Shown in pieces: positions 20,295-32,743 of a stretch of DNA of 64,000 bases. The position numbers and the translations under genes are program-made. The first letter of the stretch is position 1. Every line of letters starts with the position of its first letter. Below the pieces are notes generated by a model. The model saw only the letters and a program-made list of their open reading frames with translations. It did not search any database and was not told the origin of the DNA. Source of the stretch: Onthophagus taurus (Eukaryota > Arthropoda > Insecta > Coleoptera > Scarabaeidae); assembly GCF_036711975.1 (NCBI RefSeq), contig NC_091966.1:42725501-42789500 (forward strand), written 5' to 3'.

Positions 20295-22260
20295 ATGAAA
20301 GAAATTAATTTTATAACGAATTTTGAAATTTATCGATGAAAACTGCAACATCGAAAATTTTATCATTAAATATTGTTTTCTCAAAAACTAAAAGTTATTT
20401 TTCAAAACGGGTTGGTTTTTTGGAAAGAGGACACTTTTATTAACACTTTGGAAAATTTTCATACTCATATTCCAAGAAATGGATTTTATACGAATTTTTA
20501 AAACTTAATCCGTGAAAATTGAAAAATTCGAAAAAATTGTCGATTATTTCAAAAATTTATTTCTCAAGAACTGAAAGTGTTTTTTGAAAACGGCTTTTTG
20601 CATTAAAAAGAGGATACTTTAATTAATAATTGGTGATATTTCCACAAGGATCCTTCAAGAAATTAATTTTATAGCGAATTTTGAAAATTATCGATGAAAA
20701 TTGCAACATCGAAAATTTTATCAAAACTTTAAATATTGTTTTCTCAAAAACTAAAAGTTATTTTTCAAAACGGGTTGCTTCATTGGAAAGAGGACACTTT
20801 TATTAACATTTTGGCAAATTTTCATACTCATATTCTAAGAAATGGATTTTATACGAATTTTTAAAACTTAATCGGCGAAAATAGTAAAATTCGAAAAAAT
20901 TGTCGATTATTTCAAAAATTTATTTCTCAAGAACTAAAAGTGTTTTTTCAAAACGGCTTTTTGCATTAAAAAGAGGATACTTTAATTAATAATTGGTGAT
21001 ATTTCCACAAGGATCCTTCAAGAAATGAATTTTATAGCGAATTTTGAAAATTATCGATGAAAATTGCAACATCGAAAATTTTATCAAAACTTTAAATATT
21101 GTTTTCTCAAAAACTAAAAGTTATTTTTCAAAACGGGTTGGTTCATTGGAAAGAGGACACTTTTATTAGCACTTTGAGCAATTTTCATACTCATATTCCA
21201 AGAAATGGATTTTATACGAATTTTTAAAACTTAATCGGCGAAAATTGCAAAATTCGAAAATATTTTCGGTTATTTCAAAAATTTATTTCTCAAGAACTAA
21301 AAGTGTTTTTTCAAAACGGCTTTTTTCATTAAGAAGAGGATACTTTAATTAATAATTGGTGGTATTTCCACAAGGATCCTTCAAGAAATTAATTTTATAG
21401 CAAATCTTGAAAATTATGGATGAAAATTGCAACATCGAAAATTTTATCAAAACTTTAAATATTGTTTTCTCAAAAACTAAAAGTTATTTTTCAAAACGGG
21501 TTGCTTCATTGGAAAGAGGACACTTTTATTAACATTTTGGCAAATTTTCATACTCATCTTCTAAGAAATGGATTTTATACGAATTTTTAAAACTTAATCG
21601 GCGAAAATAGTAAAATTCGAAAAAATTGTCGATTATTTCAAAAATTTATTTCTCAAGAACTAAAAGTGTTTTTTCAAAACGGCTTTTTGCATTAAAAAGA
21701 GGATACTTTAATTAATAATTGGTGATATTTCCACAAGGATCCTTCAAGAAATTAATTTTATAGCGAATTTTGAAAATTATCGATGAAAATTGCAACATGG
21801 AAAATTTTATCAAAACTTCAAATATTGTTTTCTCAAAAACTAAAAGTTATTTTTCAAAACGGGTTGGTTCATTGGAAAGAGGACACTTTTATTAACACTT
21901 TGGAAAATGTTCATACTCATATTCCAAGAAATGGATTTTATACGAATTTTTAAAACTTAATCCGTGAAAATTGAAAAATTCGACAAAATTGTCGATTATT
22001 TCAAAAATTTATTTCTCAAGAACTAAAAGTGTTTTTTCAAAACGGCTTTTTGCATTAAAAAGAGGATACTTTAATTAATAATTGGTGATATTTCCACAAG
22101 AATCCTTCCAGAAATTAATTTTATAGCAAATCTTGAAAATTATCGATGAAAATTGCAACATCGAAAATTTTATCAAAACTTCACATATTGTTTTCTCAAA
22201 AACTAAAAGTTATTTTTCAAAACCGATTGGTTTATTGGAAAGAGGACACTTTTATTACCT
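20295..22260. repeat. 363-bp satellite built of two ~181-bp half units
   Basis: Starts of successive units (GAAATTAATTTTATAGCG) fall near 20301, 20659, 21022, 21385, 21748 and 22111, a period of 358-363 bp, about 5.5 copies. Each unit has two related halves: one with AAAAGTTATTTTTCAAAACG, the other with AAAAGTGTTTTTTCAAAACG. Adjacent halves are diverged but alternate halves are nearly identical. That is a two-monomer higher-order repeat. Confidence 0.85.
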
Positions 22261-22974
22261 AATTGATATTTAAGCCTTATCCTAGATATACATCTAAAAT
22301 GGCAGAATCATATTACGGAAATAACCTCCAAAATCAAAATGTTAATTCCTTTTCAGAAATGTTACAGATAGAAAACTCTTACTGACAATTTACAACGCGA
22401 GTAGTTTCAAGTCTTAACCTCGGAATCATTGTCTGAGAAATGAGCTATGATACAATCTTAGATATGTTGAGAGTCAATTTTTCGAGAAACCTCTTTACTT
22501 AAAATATGTTCTCTCCTATCTCAAATACCATCACAGACACATAATTCGCAAACCGCAATAAATCATAACTATAACACAAGAAATAAGATCAACCAAAGAC
22601 TGTATACTCCAAAATCTTTTAAATCAGTTTTGCAAGGGTCTTAAATTTTATAATCTCCTTATTTACGTATAAGAGATTTTCAAAAACGTTTCAGATTTTC
22701 GAACTTGGCCCAGGAATACATGAAATGACATAGTGATTTATTTCTTAAATTTTAAGCCAACATTCTTATAAATTACAACATCACTCAAAATCATGCGAGT
22801 AAAATGATTTTTTTTCTTCAAATCATTCACAACACAGATGTTTATCATCTAGCGTGTAAATGTTTAATTTATAAATTAATAAATTGTATAAATGTTATTA
22901 TTTTTGTTTTTTATGCCTTTATATGGTGTAAAGTACATTTGTTGCATATTTCTTCTTGGTTTAATAAGCATATA
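22261..22974. other. Intergenic sequence, nothing recognised
   Basis: No gene or clear repeat identified between the satellite and the right AG-rich block. Confidence 0.4.
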
Positions 22975-23245
22975 TAGAGATTGGCAAGACAACAAGGAGA
23001 CAAGAGGGAGAGACTGGACACTTGAAAAAATCTCCTAAGCCAAAAGAAGGCAGAGAAGGCAAAGACTGGATTGAGACTGAACATAGAGGAAGGAGACTAG
23101 AATGACTGGCAATAGAAAAAAAGGCTGTATAGAGTAAAAGGAGACTTGGCAGAAAGAAATTTGCCTGAATAGAGATTGGATACTTGAAATAAACTGCTAA
23201 GGCAAAAAATGATAAGACAAAGAAGGTGAAAACTGGAGTTTGTCA
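22975..23245. repeat. AG-rich degenerate repeat, right block
   Basis: Same motif family and orientation as 19755-20225 (GAGATTGGCAAGACAACAAG). Confidence 0.65.
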
Positions 23246-23356
23246 AAAATAGATCATCTTTGCTAATTTATTCCTCAAAAACTAAACATAATTTTTAGAA
23301 AATGTAATGATTATGTATAAAAAGATTTTATTTTAGACAAAGTAGAAAATTTGCTT

Positions 23357-26300
23357 TTATAAAGCAAAAACTTTTACATAATCCACAATTAATTCATTTC
23401 CCTCTTGCCAAGATGGCAAATAATTATGTTTGGCCTTATAAAAATAAAACACTTCTTTTGAGTCTTGGTTTGTATAAGGTTTTCCTTCGACATCTGGAAT
23501 AGCATGACCACCAACGCCAACTCCCAAAGTAATTATCATCTATAAAAATAAAAAATTAAATAATTTTTTCTAAACAAAAAAAAATAAATTAACTTCTTGG
23601 TCGAACGGGGCCATAACATCTCCTTGTTTCCATTTTTCCGAACTTGGCGATTTATAACCATCGCCAAATCCACCTGATGGTGGGTAAATATTTCCATAAG
23701 GGACTCCATCAACGGAAACGGTCACTTTGTCACGGTACCATTCCAATCCAAAGATATGAAAATCATCGCTCCAATTTATATTTTTAATAATTTTTTTTAA
23801 AGCAAAATTTCTTCCCTTCTCATCATCCCCCAAAATAAGTCCACCACATAATGCACCATTTAAATGTTCGTTTCCTAACGCAAAAGCTATTCTCATCTCA
23901 CCGGAATTAAACCCAGAACCGTAAGAAAATTTTTTCGGTGTTAAATAAAGCTCCGGATAAATCCAATTTCCTTTCGGTAATTTTGCTTTTATTTCAACCT
24001 TTCCGTAAAGAAATGAAAAAGATGGTCTTGTATTAATTCTCGATGAGAAAACTGGTGGGAGGATATTCGCCCCCACTGCTTTTCTTTTACATTCATTTTC
24101 AATTGATGATGTACACCTAGAAAAATATTTTTTTTTAAACTAACTTCAAATTTATACACGTCAAAGTTTTTTAACCTAAAAAATATTTATATGTATGTCA
24201 TATGGCTTAAAATTGGTCGATTTTTTTTTAATCAATGTGAAATGACCCAAAAAAAAGGTTAAAAATAAAAAGAAAGTGCGAAAGTGCGTTAATAGGAAAC
24301 ACCCTTGTTTTTCTTAGGGTTTCGATGCATAACGACTGATTACCTGCCATTAGATAGATTCTAGAATCTGAAAAAACATTGTTAAGGCAACTTTTTATGA
24401 AAAATGTCATGACATTAGAAATTTTCTCCGACGTTTCGTTTTCGTGAAACTATCCTCAGGTTTATTTTTTCTTATGAACGCCAATGTTTTTTTTTTTTTC
24501 GTTTTACGAGAACGAAATGTCAGAGAAAATTTCTAGTAAAAACGAAAAATAAATAAGTTATGGGCTAAAGACGAAAAAGTCATTTTTTCGTTTTTCGGCC
24601 ATATTTTAAAAACTAAAACGGCTACATCCAAAAACTTTGTTGAAAAATGATGAGCGCTAAGATACGCCACTTTGCCTCCATTTAACCATTTCTGTATCTC
24701 TTATGGTTTCTGAGATTCCAATGGTAGGGGTGGAATTTGAATTACCTTGTATTGTTTTCTGAAAGCATTAAATAGTCTTTTGCCAACAATATCTGGCTTT
24801 CTCCAAGCAATTAGTAGTCTTAATAGTTGTATTCAATTAATAGTCTTTTAAAAACAGTATCTTGTCTTTCCAAGCAGATAATAGTTTCTCCCAGCAGTAT
24901 TTAGTCTTCTCCTAGCAGGTTGTAATCTTTTCTAGTAGTATATAGCGCTCTGAAAGCAGTAAGTAGTCTTATGGAAGCAGTATCTCGTCTTTAAAATCAG
25001 TTTGTAGTTGCTTGTTAGCACTATCTAGTCTTCTGAAAGTTAACTTTATTAAAGTCTTTGAAAGCAATAAGTAGTTTTGGAAGCAGTATTCCGCCTGTCC
25101 AAGTAGGTCAAAACCTTTAAGAGCAGTGTTTAGCGTTCTGGAAGGAATAGGTATTATTTTGAAAACAGTATCTAGTCTTTTCCAAGTAAGTTATGGTCTT
25201 TTTCTGCAGTATCTAGCGTTTTAGAAGCAGTAGATAACTTTTGAAATAGTATTTCCTCTTTCCAATCAGTTTTTAGTTTTTTACTACCAGTATTTAATTT
25301 TCTGATAGCAATAATTAGTCTTTTGCCAACAATATCTAGCTTTCTCCAAGCGATTAGTAGTCTATCCAACAATATTTAGCATTCTGAAAGCAGTTAATAG
25401 TCTTTTAAAAACAGTATCTTGTCTTTCCAAGCATATAATAGTTTCTCCCAGTAGTATTTAGTCCTCTCCAAGCAGGTTGTAATCTTTTCTAGTGGTATAT
25501 AGCGCTCTGAAAGCAGTAAGTAGTCTTATGAAAGCAGTATCTCGTCTTTCCAATGAGTTTGTAGTTGTTTGTTAGCGCTATCTAGTCTTCTCCAAGCAGA
25601 TTCTAATTTTTTCCACCAGTATCTAGCATTTTGGAAGCAGTAGGTACCTTTTTTGGAGAGCATATCTTTTCTTTCCAAGTAGTTATTAGTCTTTTCCAGC
25701 AGTATCTAACATTCTGGAAGCAGTAAGTAATTTTTTGGAAAGCATAACTCTTTTCCAAACAATTATTAAAGTCTTTGAAAACAATAAGTAGTCTTGGAAG
25801 CAGTATTTCGCCTGTCCAAGTAGGTCAAAACTTTTAAGAGCAGTGTTTATCGTTCTGGAAGCAATAGGTATTATTTTGAAAATAGTATCTAGTCTTTTCC
25901 AAGTAAGTTGTGGTCTTTTTCTGCAGTATCTAGCATTTTAGAAGTAGTAGGTAACTTTTTGAAATAGTATTTCCTCTTTCCAAGCAGTTTTTAGTCTTTT
26001 ACTACCAGTATTTCATTTTCTGATAGCAATAATTAGTCTTTTGCCAACAATATCTAACTTTCTCCAAGGAATTAGTAGTCTATCCAACAATATTTAGCAT
26101 TCTGAAAGTAGTTAATGGTCTTTTGAAAACAGTATCTTATTTTTCCAACCAGATAATAGTTTCTCCCAGCAGTATTTGGTCTTCACCAAGCAGATTGTAA
26201 TCTTTTCTAGTAGTATATAGCGCTCTGAAAGCAGTAAGTAGTCTTATGGAAGCAGTATCTCGTCTTTGAAATCAGTTTGTAGTTGTTTGTTAGCACTATC

Positions 26301-29300
26301 TAGTCTTCTCCAAGCAAATTGTAATCTTTTCCACCAGTATCTAGCATTTTGGAAGCAGTAGGTACCTTTTTTGGAGAGCATATCTTTTCTTTCCAAGTAG
26401 TTATTAGTCTTTTCCACCGGTATCTAACATTTTGGAAGCAGTAAGTAGTTTTTTGGAAAGCATATGTCTTTTCCAAACAATTATAAAAGTCTTTGAAAGC
26501 AATAACTAGTCTTGGAAGCAGTATTCCGCCTATCCAAGTAGGTCAAATAGTTTTTTGAGAATAATATCTTGTCTTTCCAAGCAGATAATAGTTTCTCCCA
26601 GCAGTATTTAGTGTTCTCCAAGCAGGTTGTAATCTTTTCTAGTAGTATATAGCGCTCTGAAAGCAGTAAGTAGTCTTATGGAAGCAGTATCTCGTCTTTC
26701 CAATCAGTTTGTAGTTGTTTGTTAGCACTATCTAGTCTTCTCCAAGCAGATTGTAATCTTTTCCACCAGTATCTAGCATTTTGGAAGCAGTAGGTACCAT
26801 TTTTGGAGAGCATATCTCTTCTTTCCAAGTAGTTATTAGTCTTTTCCAGTAGTATCTAACATTCTGGAAGTAGTAAGTAGTTTTATGGAAAGCATATCTT
26901 TTTTCCAAACAATTATTAAAGTCTTTGAAAGCAATAAGTAGTCTTGGAAGCAGTATTCCGCCTGTCCAACTAGGTCAAAACCTTTAAGAGTAGTGTTTAG
27001 CGTTCTGGAAGCAATAGGTATTATTTTGAAAACAGTATCTAGTCTTTTCCAAGTAAGTTATGGTCTTTTTCTGCAGTATCTAGCATTTTAGAAGCAGTAG
27101 ATAACTTTTGAAATAGTATTTCCTCTTTCCAAGCAGTTTTTAGTTTTTTACTACCAGTATTTAATTTTCTGATAGCAATAATTAGTCTTTTGCCAACAAT
27201 ATCTAAATTTTCTCCAAGCAGTTAGTAGTCTATCCAACAATATTTAGCATTCCGAAAGTAGTTAATGGTCTTTTGAAAACAGTATCTTGTCTTTCCAAGC
27301 AGATAATAGTTTCTCGCAACAGTATTTAGTCTTCTCCAAGCAAATTGTAATCTTTTCTAGTAGTATGTAGCGCTCTGAAAACAGTAAGTAGTCTTATGGA
27401 AGCAGTATCTCGTCTTTCCAATCAGTTTGTAGTTGTTTATTAGCACTATCTAGTCTTCTCCAAGCAGATTGTAATCTTTTCCACCAGTATCTAGCATTTT
27501 GGAAGCAGTAGGTACCTTTTCTGGAGAGCATATCTCTTTTTTCCAAGTAGTTATTAGTCTTTTCCAGCAGTATCTAACATTCTGGAAGCAGTAAGTAGCT
27601 TTTTGGAAAGCTTATCTCTTTTCCAAACAATTATTAAAGTCTTTGAAAGCAATAAGTAGTCTTGGAAGCAGTATTCCGCCTGTCCAAGTAGGTTAAATCC
27701 TTTAACAGCAGTGTTTAAAGTTCGGGATGCAATAGGTATTATTTTAAAAACAGTATCTAGTCTTTCTCAAGTATGTTGTGGCCTTTTTCTGCAGTATCTA
27801 GCATTTTAGAATCAGAAGGTAACTTTTTGAAATAGTATTTACTCTTTCCAAGCTGTTTTTAGTCTTTTATTAGCAGTATTTAATCTTCTGATAGCAATAA
27901 TTAGTCTTTTGCCAACAATATCTAGCTTTCTCCAAGCAATTAGTAGTCTATCCAACAATATTTAGCATTCTGAAAGTAGTTAATAGTCTTTTGAAAACAG
28001 TATCTTGTCTTTCCAAACAAATTATAGTTTCTCGCAACAGTATTTAGTCTTCTCCAAGCAAATTGTAATGGTTTCTAGTAGTATATAGCGCTCTGAAAGC
28101 AGTAAGTAGTCTTATGGAAGCAGTATTTCGTCTTTCCAATCAGTTTGTAGTTGTTTGTTAGCACTATCTAGTCTTCTCCAAGCAGATTGTAATCTTTTTC
28201 ACCAATATCTAGCATTTTGGAAGCAGTAGGTACCATTTTTGGAGAGCATATCTCTTCTTTCCAAGTAGTTATTAGTCTTTTCCAGTAGTATCTAACATTC
28301 TGGAAGTAGTAAATAGTTTTATGGAAAGCATATCTTTTTCCCAAACAATTATTAAAGTCTTTGAAAGCAATAAGTAGTCTTGTAAGCAGTATTCCACCTG
28401 TCCAAGCAGGTCACAACCTTTAAGAGCAGTATTTATCGTTCTGGAAGCAATAGGTATTATTTTGAAAACAGTATCTAGTCTTTTCCAAGTAAGTTGTGGT
28501 CTTTTTCTGCAGTATCTACACATTTTAGAAACAGTAGGTAACTTTTGAAATAGTATTTCCTCTTTCTAAGCAGTTTTTAGTCTTTTACTAGCAGTATTTA
28601 ATCTACTGATAGCAATAATTAGTCTTTTGCCTGCAATATCTAGCTTTCTCCAAGCAATTAGTAGTCTTTCCAACAATATTTAGCATTCTGAAAGCAGTTA
28701 ATAGTCTTTTAAAAACAGTATCTTGTCTTTCCAAGCAGATAATAGTTTCTCCCAGCAGTATTTAGTGTTCTCCAAGCAGGTTGTAATCTTTTCTAGTAGT
28801 ATATAGCGCTCTGAAAGCAGTAAGTAGTCTTATGGAAGCAGTATCTCGTCTTTCCAATCAGTTTGTAGTTGTTTGTTAGCACTATCTAGTCTTCTCCAAG
28901 CAGATTGTAATCTTTTCCACCAGTATCTAGCATTTTGGAAGCAGTAGGTACCATTTTTGGAGAGCATATCTCTTTTTTCCAAGTAGTTATTAGTCTTTTC
29001 CAGCAGTATCTAACATTCTGGAAGCAGTAAGTAGCTTTTTGGAAAGCTTATCTCTTTTCCAAACAATTATTAAAGTCTTTGAAAGCAATAAGTAGTCTTG
29101 GAAGCAGTATTCCGCCTGTCCAAGTAGGTTAAATCCTTTAACAGCAGTGTTTAAAGTTCGGGAAGCAATAGGTATTATTTTGAAAACAGTATCTAGTCTT
29201 TCTCAAGTAAGTTGTGGCCTTTTTCTGTAGTATCTAGCATTTTAGAATGAGAAGGTAACTTTTTGAAATAGTATTTCCTCTTTCCAAGCACTTTTTAACC

Positions 29301-31874
29301 TTTTACTAGCAGTATTTAATCTTCTGATAGCAACAATTAGTCTTTTACCAACAATATCTAGCTTTCTCCAAGCAATTAGTAGTGTATCCAACAATATTTA
29401 GCATTCTGAAAGTAGTTAATAGTCTTTTGAAAACAGTATCTTGTCTTTCCAAACAGATAATAGTTTCTTGCAACACTATTTAGTCTTTTCCAAGCAGATT
29501 GTAATCTTTTCTAGTAGTATATAGCGCTCTGAAAACAGTAAGTAGTCTTATGGAAGCAGTATCTCGTCTTTCCAATCAGTTTGTAGTTGTTTATTAGCAC
29601 TATCTAGTCTTCTCCAAGCAGATTGTAATCTTTTCCACCAGTATCTAGCATTTTGGAAGCAGTAGGTACCTTTTCTGGAGAGCATATCTCTTTTTTCCAA
29701 GTAGTTATTAGTCTTTTCCAGCAGTATGTAACATGTTGGAAGCAGTAAGTAGCTTTTTGGAAAACTTATCTCTTTTCCAAACAATTATTAAAGTCTTTGA
29801 AAGCAATAAGTAGTCTTGGAAGCAGTATTCCGCCTATCCAAGTAGGTCAAAACCTTTAAGAGCAGTGTTTAGCGTTCTGGAAGCAATAGGTATTATTTTG
29901 AAAACAGTGTCTAGTCTTTTCCAAGTAAGTCATGCTCTTTTTCTGTAGTATCTAGCATTTTAGAATGAGAAGGTAACTTTTTGAAATAGTATTTCCTCTT
30001 TTCAAGCAGTTTTTAGCCTTTTACTAGCAGTATTTAATCTTCTGATAGCAATAATTAGTCTTTTACCAACAGTATCTAGCATTTAGGAAATAAGTTAAAG
30101 ATTTTAGGTTATCTTTAGTTTATAGATGGTAAACAACCAAGTAAACAACATTTTAATCGTTGTGTGTCGAAAACCTAAGAAACAACACAAAAAGTGACGT
30201 CACGTCGAAACTTTAAAGTGACATTTCGGTATGTTTTACACTTTTCCGTCCTTTTATTTATTTGTAACGGCTTATTTGAGTGATTTCTTGTCGAATAAAA
30301 AGAAATTGTCGATTTTTAAGCGATATGATGATTTTTGAAAGTTTTTTTTAACCTCAAATTTATAAACGTCAAAATTTTTTGTGAACTAACCTCAATTTTA
30401 AATCAAATTCCTTTGATGAAGTGACAAAACCAACTTCATATTTATCTTCGGCGAAAATTGGTTTGAAATGAATTTGGCCGTTTCTTAAATATAAATTATC
30501 AGCGTCGTCTGTGTAAGTTACAAATTCGTAATCCTACAAAAAACCAAAATAATCACAGTGATAAGATGTGCGTTATGATTGTTTTTAATACAGGTTCTGA
30601 AGCGAATCTAATTTCCTTTTGCCATCGATTTATATCGGAGAATTCTTCCGAAAATATTAATCTTCCAGAACAAGACGAAGCTCCATTTACTTTGGTCAGA
30701 GTTTCATAACAAACCGAAGAAGTTGTGGTAACGGGAGGTGTTTTTGTTGGTTGTTCATTTTTATTATTATTGTTGTTATTCGGTTGGTTATTTTTGTTGT
30801 TACCGTTTTGTATATCTAAATAAAAAAGAAAATAAATTTTAATTTGTATAACTTACGAAATTGATAACTTTTGAACCTAACCTAATTCATAAACTCATAA
30901 TCAGTGTGGCCAACACCAGAATTTTATTTTAAAAGAGTATGACTTGCGATATGAAACGATTATTTGATGAAAAGATTTTTTTTATTAAAGTTCAAGGTTA
31001 AATTTAAAGAGAAGTAAATTTTTTATTGCCTCCAAGGCATAATTATTTTATATTGTATTTCTTTTTAATTAAGCGAACAAGAACATTGCAATTTCAAAAA
31101 ATTTTCTTTTTGAAAACGAATCAACAATAATTGTTGTTCTAAAACAACTCTTTGCAATTCGGAATTATTTAAAGAGTTCTGATTTATTTTCTCCAATTTA
31201 ATTTTATTCTCCGGTTGCGATTGTAAACGGATTAATTCTAATTGTTCTAAAAGAACTAATCTTTGAAGTTCTAAATTAGAAAGGGTGGATGTTGGGTATT
31301 CATTGGTTTTATTAACAGTTTGAGGTATTTCTGGTGTTGGGAACACAATTCCATCCGATTCTTTATTAGCACCTAGAATTCATTAGAAACAAAAAAAAGT
31401 ATATGATTAATTAAGATAATTGTTATAAAATTAAAAACGTTAAATTTTTTTTATTCATACCTGTTACTGTGTAAAATTCATGCTCTCTAAGATACCCCAA
31501 GTTGTCGTTCTTATTAATTACATACAACCAATAGTAGATAATATCTCCTTTTTTAAGCCTTGTATTTCTATCTGTAAAGGTCCATTTTCCATTTTTTGCT
31601 AATGTTATATCTCTAGCAAACGTCCCGGCTTCTCTTCCATCGAATTCTTCGTTGATCTTTCCGTGAAAAGCAAATAATTTTATTTCGCCATCATCTAAAC
31701 CAAAAATGTTAATTATATTCAAACTTAATTCTTGAACAGTTCTGACTCACCTGGTATAGAAACAGTAAATCCTTTAGGATGAAAAACTTCAATAGTTGGT
31801 TCGGGAACGATATATTCCGCAATCACTTCCACCCCAAAAAAGCTAATAAAAATTAAAAGTGCAATTGCACTCAT
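23357..31874 (-). CDS. GNBP-C: beta-1,3-glucan recognition protein (CBM39 + inactive GH16 domain)
   Basis: Seven exons on the minus strand: 31874-31751, 31694-31461, 31372-31085, 30815-30592, 30533-30391, 24116-23594, 23539-23357. Phases join throughout to give 572 residues. Residues 1-19 are a signal peptide. The CBM39 glucan-binding domain follows ([21 protein letters not shown] ... [15 protein letters not shown] ... [12 protein letters not shown]). Next is a helical linker exon with two related Leu/Gln-rich repeats, an Asn-rich linker, and then the GH16-like domain. The catalytic ExDxxE is replaced by [10 protein letters not shown], so this is a recognition protein, not an enzyme: a sensor of fungal beta-1,3-glucan upstream of Toll or prophenoloxidase signalling, secreted to haemolymph (family knowledge). 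The exon 3 donor (T|GTTCTT) is weak and was chosen by phase. Intron 5 (24117-30390) holds a satellite-filled element. Confidence 0.9.
24196..30330. mobile_element. Inverted-end element carrying a satellite array (in GNBP-C intron 5)
   Basis: The left end (from ~24196: CATATGGCTTAAAATTGGTC, then TTTTTCTTAGGGTTTCGATG at ~24308) is matched in inverted orientation by the right end (ending ~30330: CGATTTTTAAGCGATATGATG, preceded by GTGTCGAAAACCTAAGAAAC at ~30156). The inverted ends are about 120-200 bp, diverged. Between them is little besides the ~718-bp higher-order satellite. No transposase is visible. The same end sequences occur at 40612/44675 and 46128. Confidence 0.6.
24755..30100 (+). repeat. 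~36-bp satellite organised in ~718-bp higher-order repeats
   Basis: Short units of about 36 bp with a shared core like AGCAGTATCTAGTCTTTTCC. A landmark (AGTATATAGCGCTCTGAAAG) recurs near 24932, 25493, 26209, 26640, 27359, 28077, 28795 and 29514. Most spacings are 716-719 bp, with one of 431 and one of 561, indicating deletions. Each higher-order unit therefore holds about 20 monomers. Open frames here are by-products. Confidence 0.9.
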
Positions 31875-32655
31875 TTTTAAGATAAGCTTCAAAAAGAATT
31901 TTCAAAACGAACAACCTTTCGCATGGAATGATTCTTAAACACTGTTATTTTTTTAACCTTTGAGAAGGAGAAGAAACCTTGAACCGGTTCAGTTAATAAC
32001 AAGTTTGTAAATAAATTATCTGATAGGGGGAAATCCAGCATAAAGAAGACGTAGAATGCATTAATTTTCTAAAAATTAAATAATAATTTAGCATTCTCTC
32101 AAGTTCTTAATTAGTTAAAAGAAATCGTTAATGAATAGTTACTTAAAAATCTATTTTTATTAATTTATTTAATTTTAGGCAACCAAAAAAACCTTGTTTT
32201 TATTTTACAGTGTAAAATATATGACGTTAATAGTATATTAAAAAACTAGTTTCGTAAGACATGCTTGAAAATATAATGTGGATATTTTTCTGTAAATAAA
32301 GATATTTTTACTGTAATTGTATTAAAAAAGTATATATATAAAAAGTTAGGTTAGTTACAAGTGACATCTATCCAAAATTATAAGCATTATAAGTTATAAG
32401 TTAATTTACGCATTTTATTATTTACTTCTCTGTGGTTAATCAATAACTGAAGCTTGTTCTGTAGACATTTAACTAAATAAGTAAACAATTTAAAAAAGTT
32501 AAATATTAATTATTACTTTTTCGTTGTCGAAAAAATGATTCGATTTGAAACTCACCTTTTTCATTAGAATACGTATTGGAAATCATATTACGTAGATAAT
32601 TTAATGTTAAAGCACACATTAACTATTTGTCCTGATTGCAATGATTTAGATTATC
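31875..32655. other. Upstream region of GNBP-C, nothing further recognised
   Basis: AT-rich. It should contain the GNBP-C promoter, but I cannot place a TATA box or NF-kB site with confidence. Confidence 0.4.
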
Positions 32656-32660
32656 AAAAG

Positions 32661-32743
32661 AAATAAAACTAAAACTAGAAATTTTTGAGGTTATGCCGCG
32701 CGTCTTGACGAATAACCTCAAAATTTCTAGTTTTAGTTTTATT
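32661..32743. repeat. Long hairpin made of PLE-type CTAG-containing arms
   Basis: AAATAAAACTAAAACTAGAA ... GAGGTTAT, a ~16-nt spacer with CCGCGCGTCTTGACG, then the complement (ATAACCTCAAAATTTCTAGT ...). The arms pair over about 33 bp with one inserted base. The right arm runs straight into the 204-bp array. Confidence 0.75.

Noticed and set aside
24755-30100. CRISPR-like array of short repeats
   Set aside because: The monomers are contiguous and diverged, with no constant repeat separated by unique spacers, and the setting is a eukaryotic intron.
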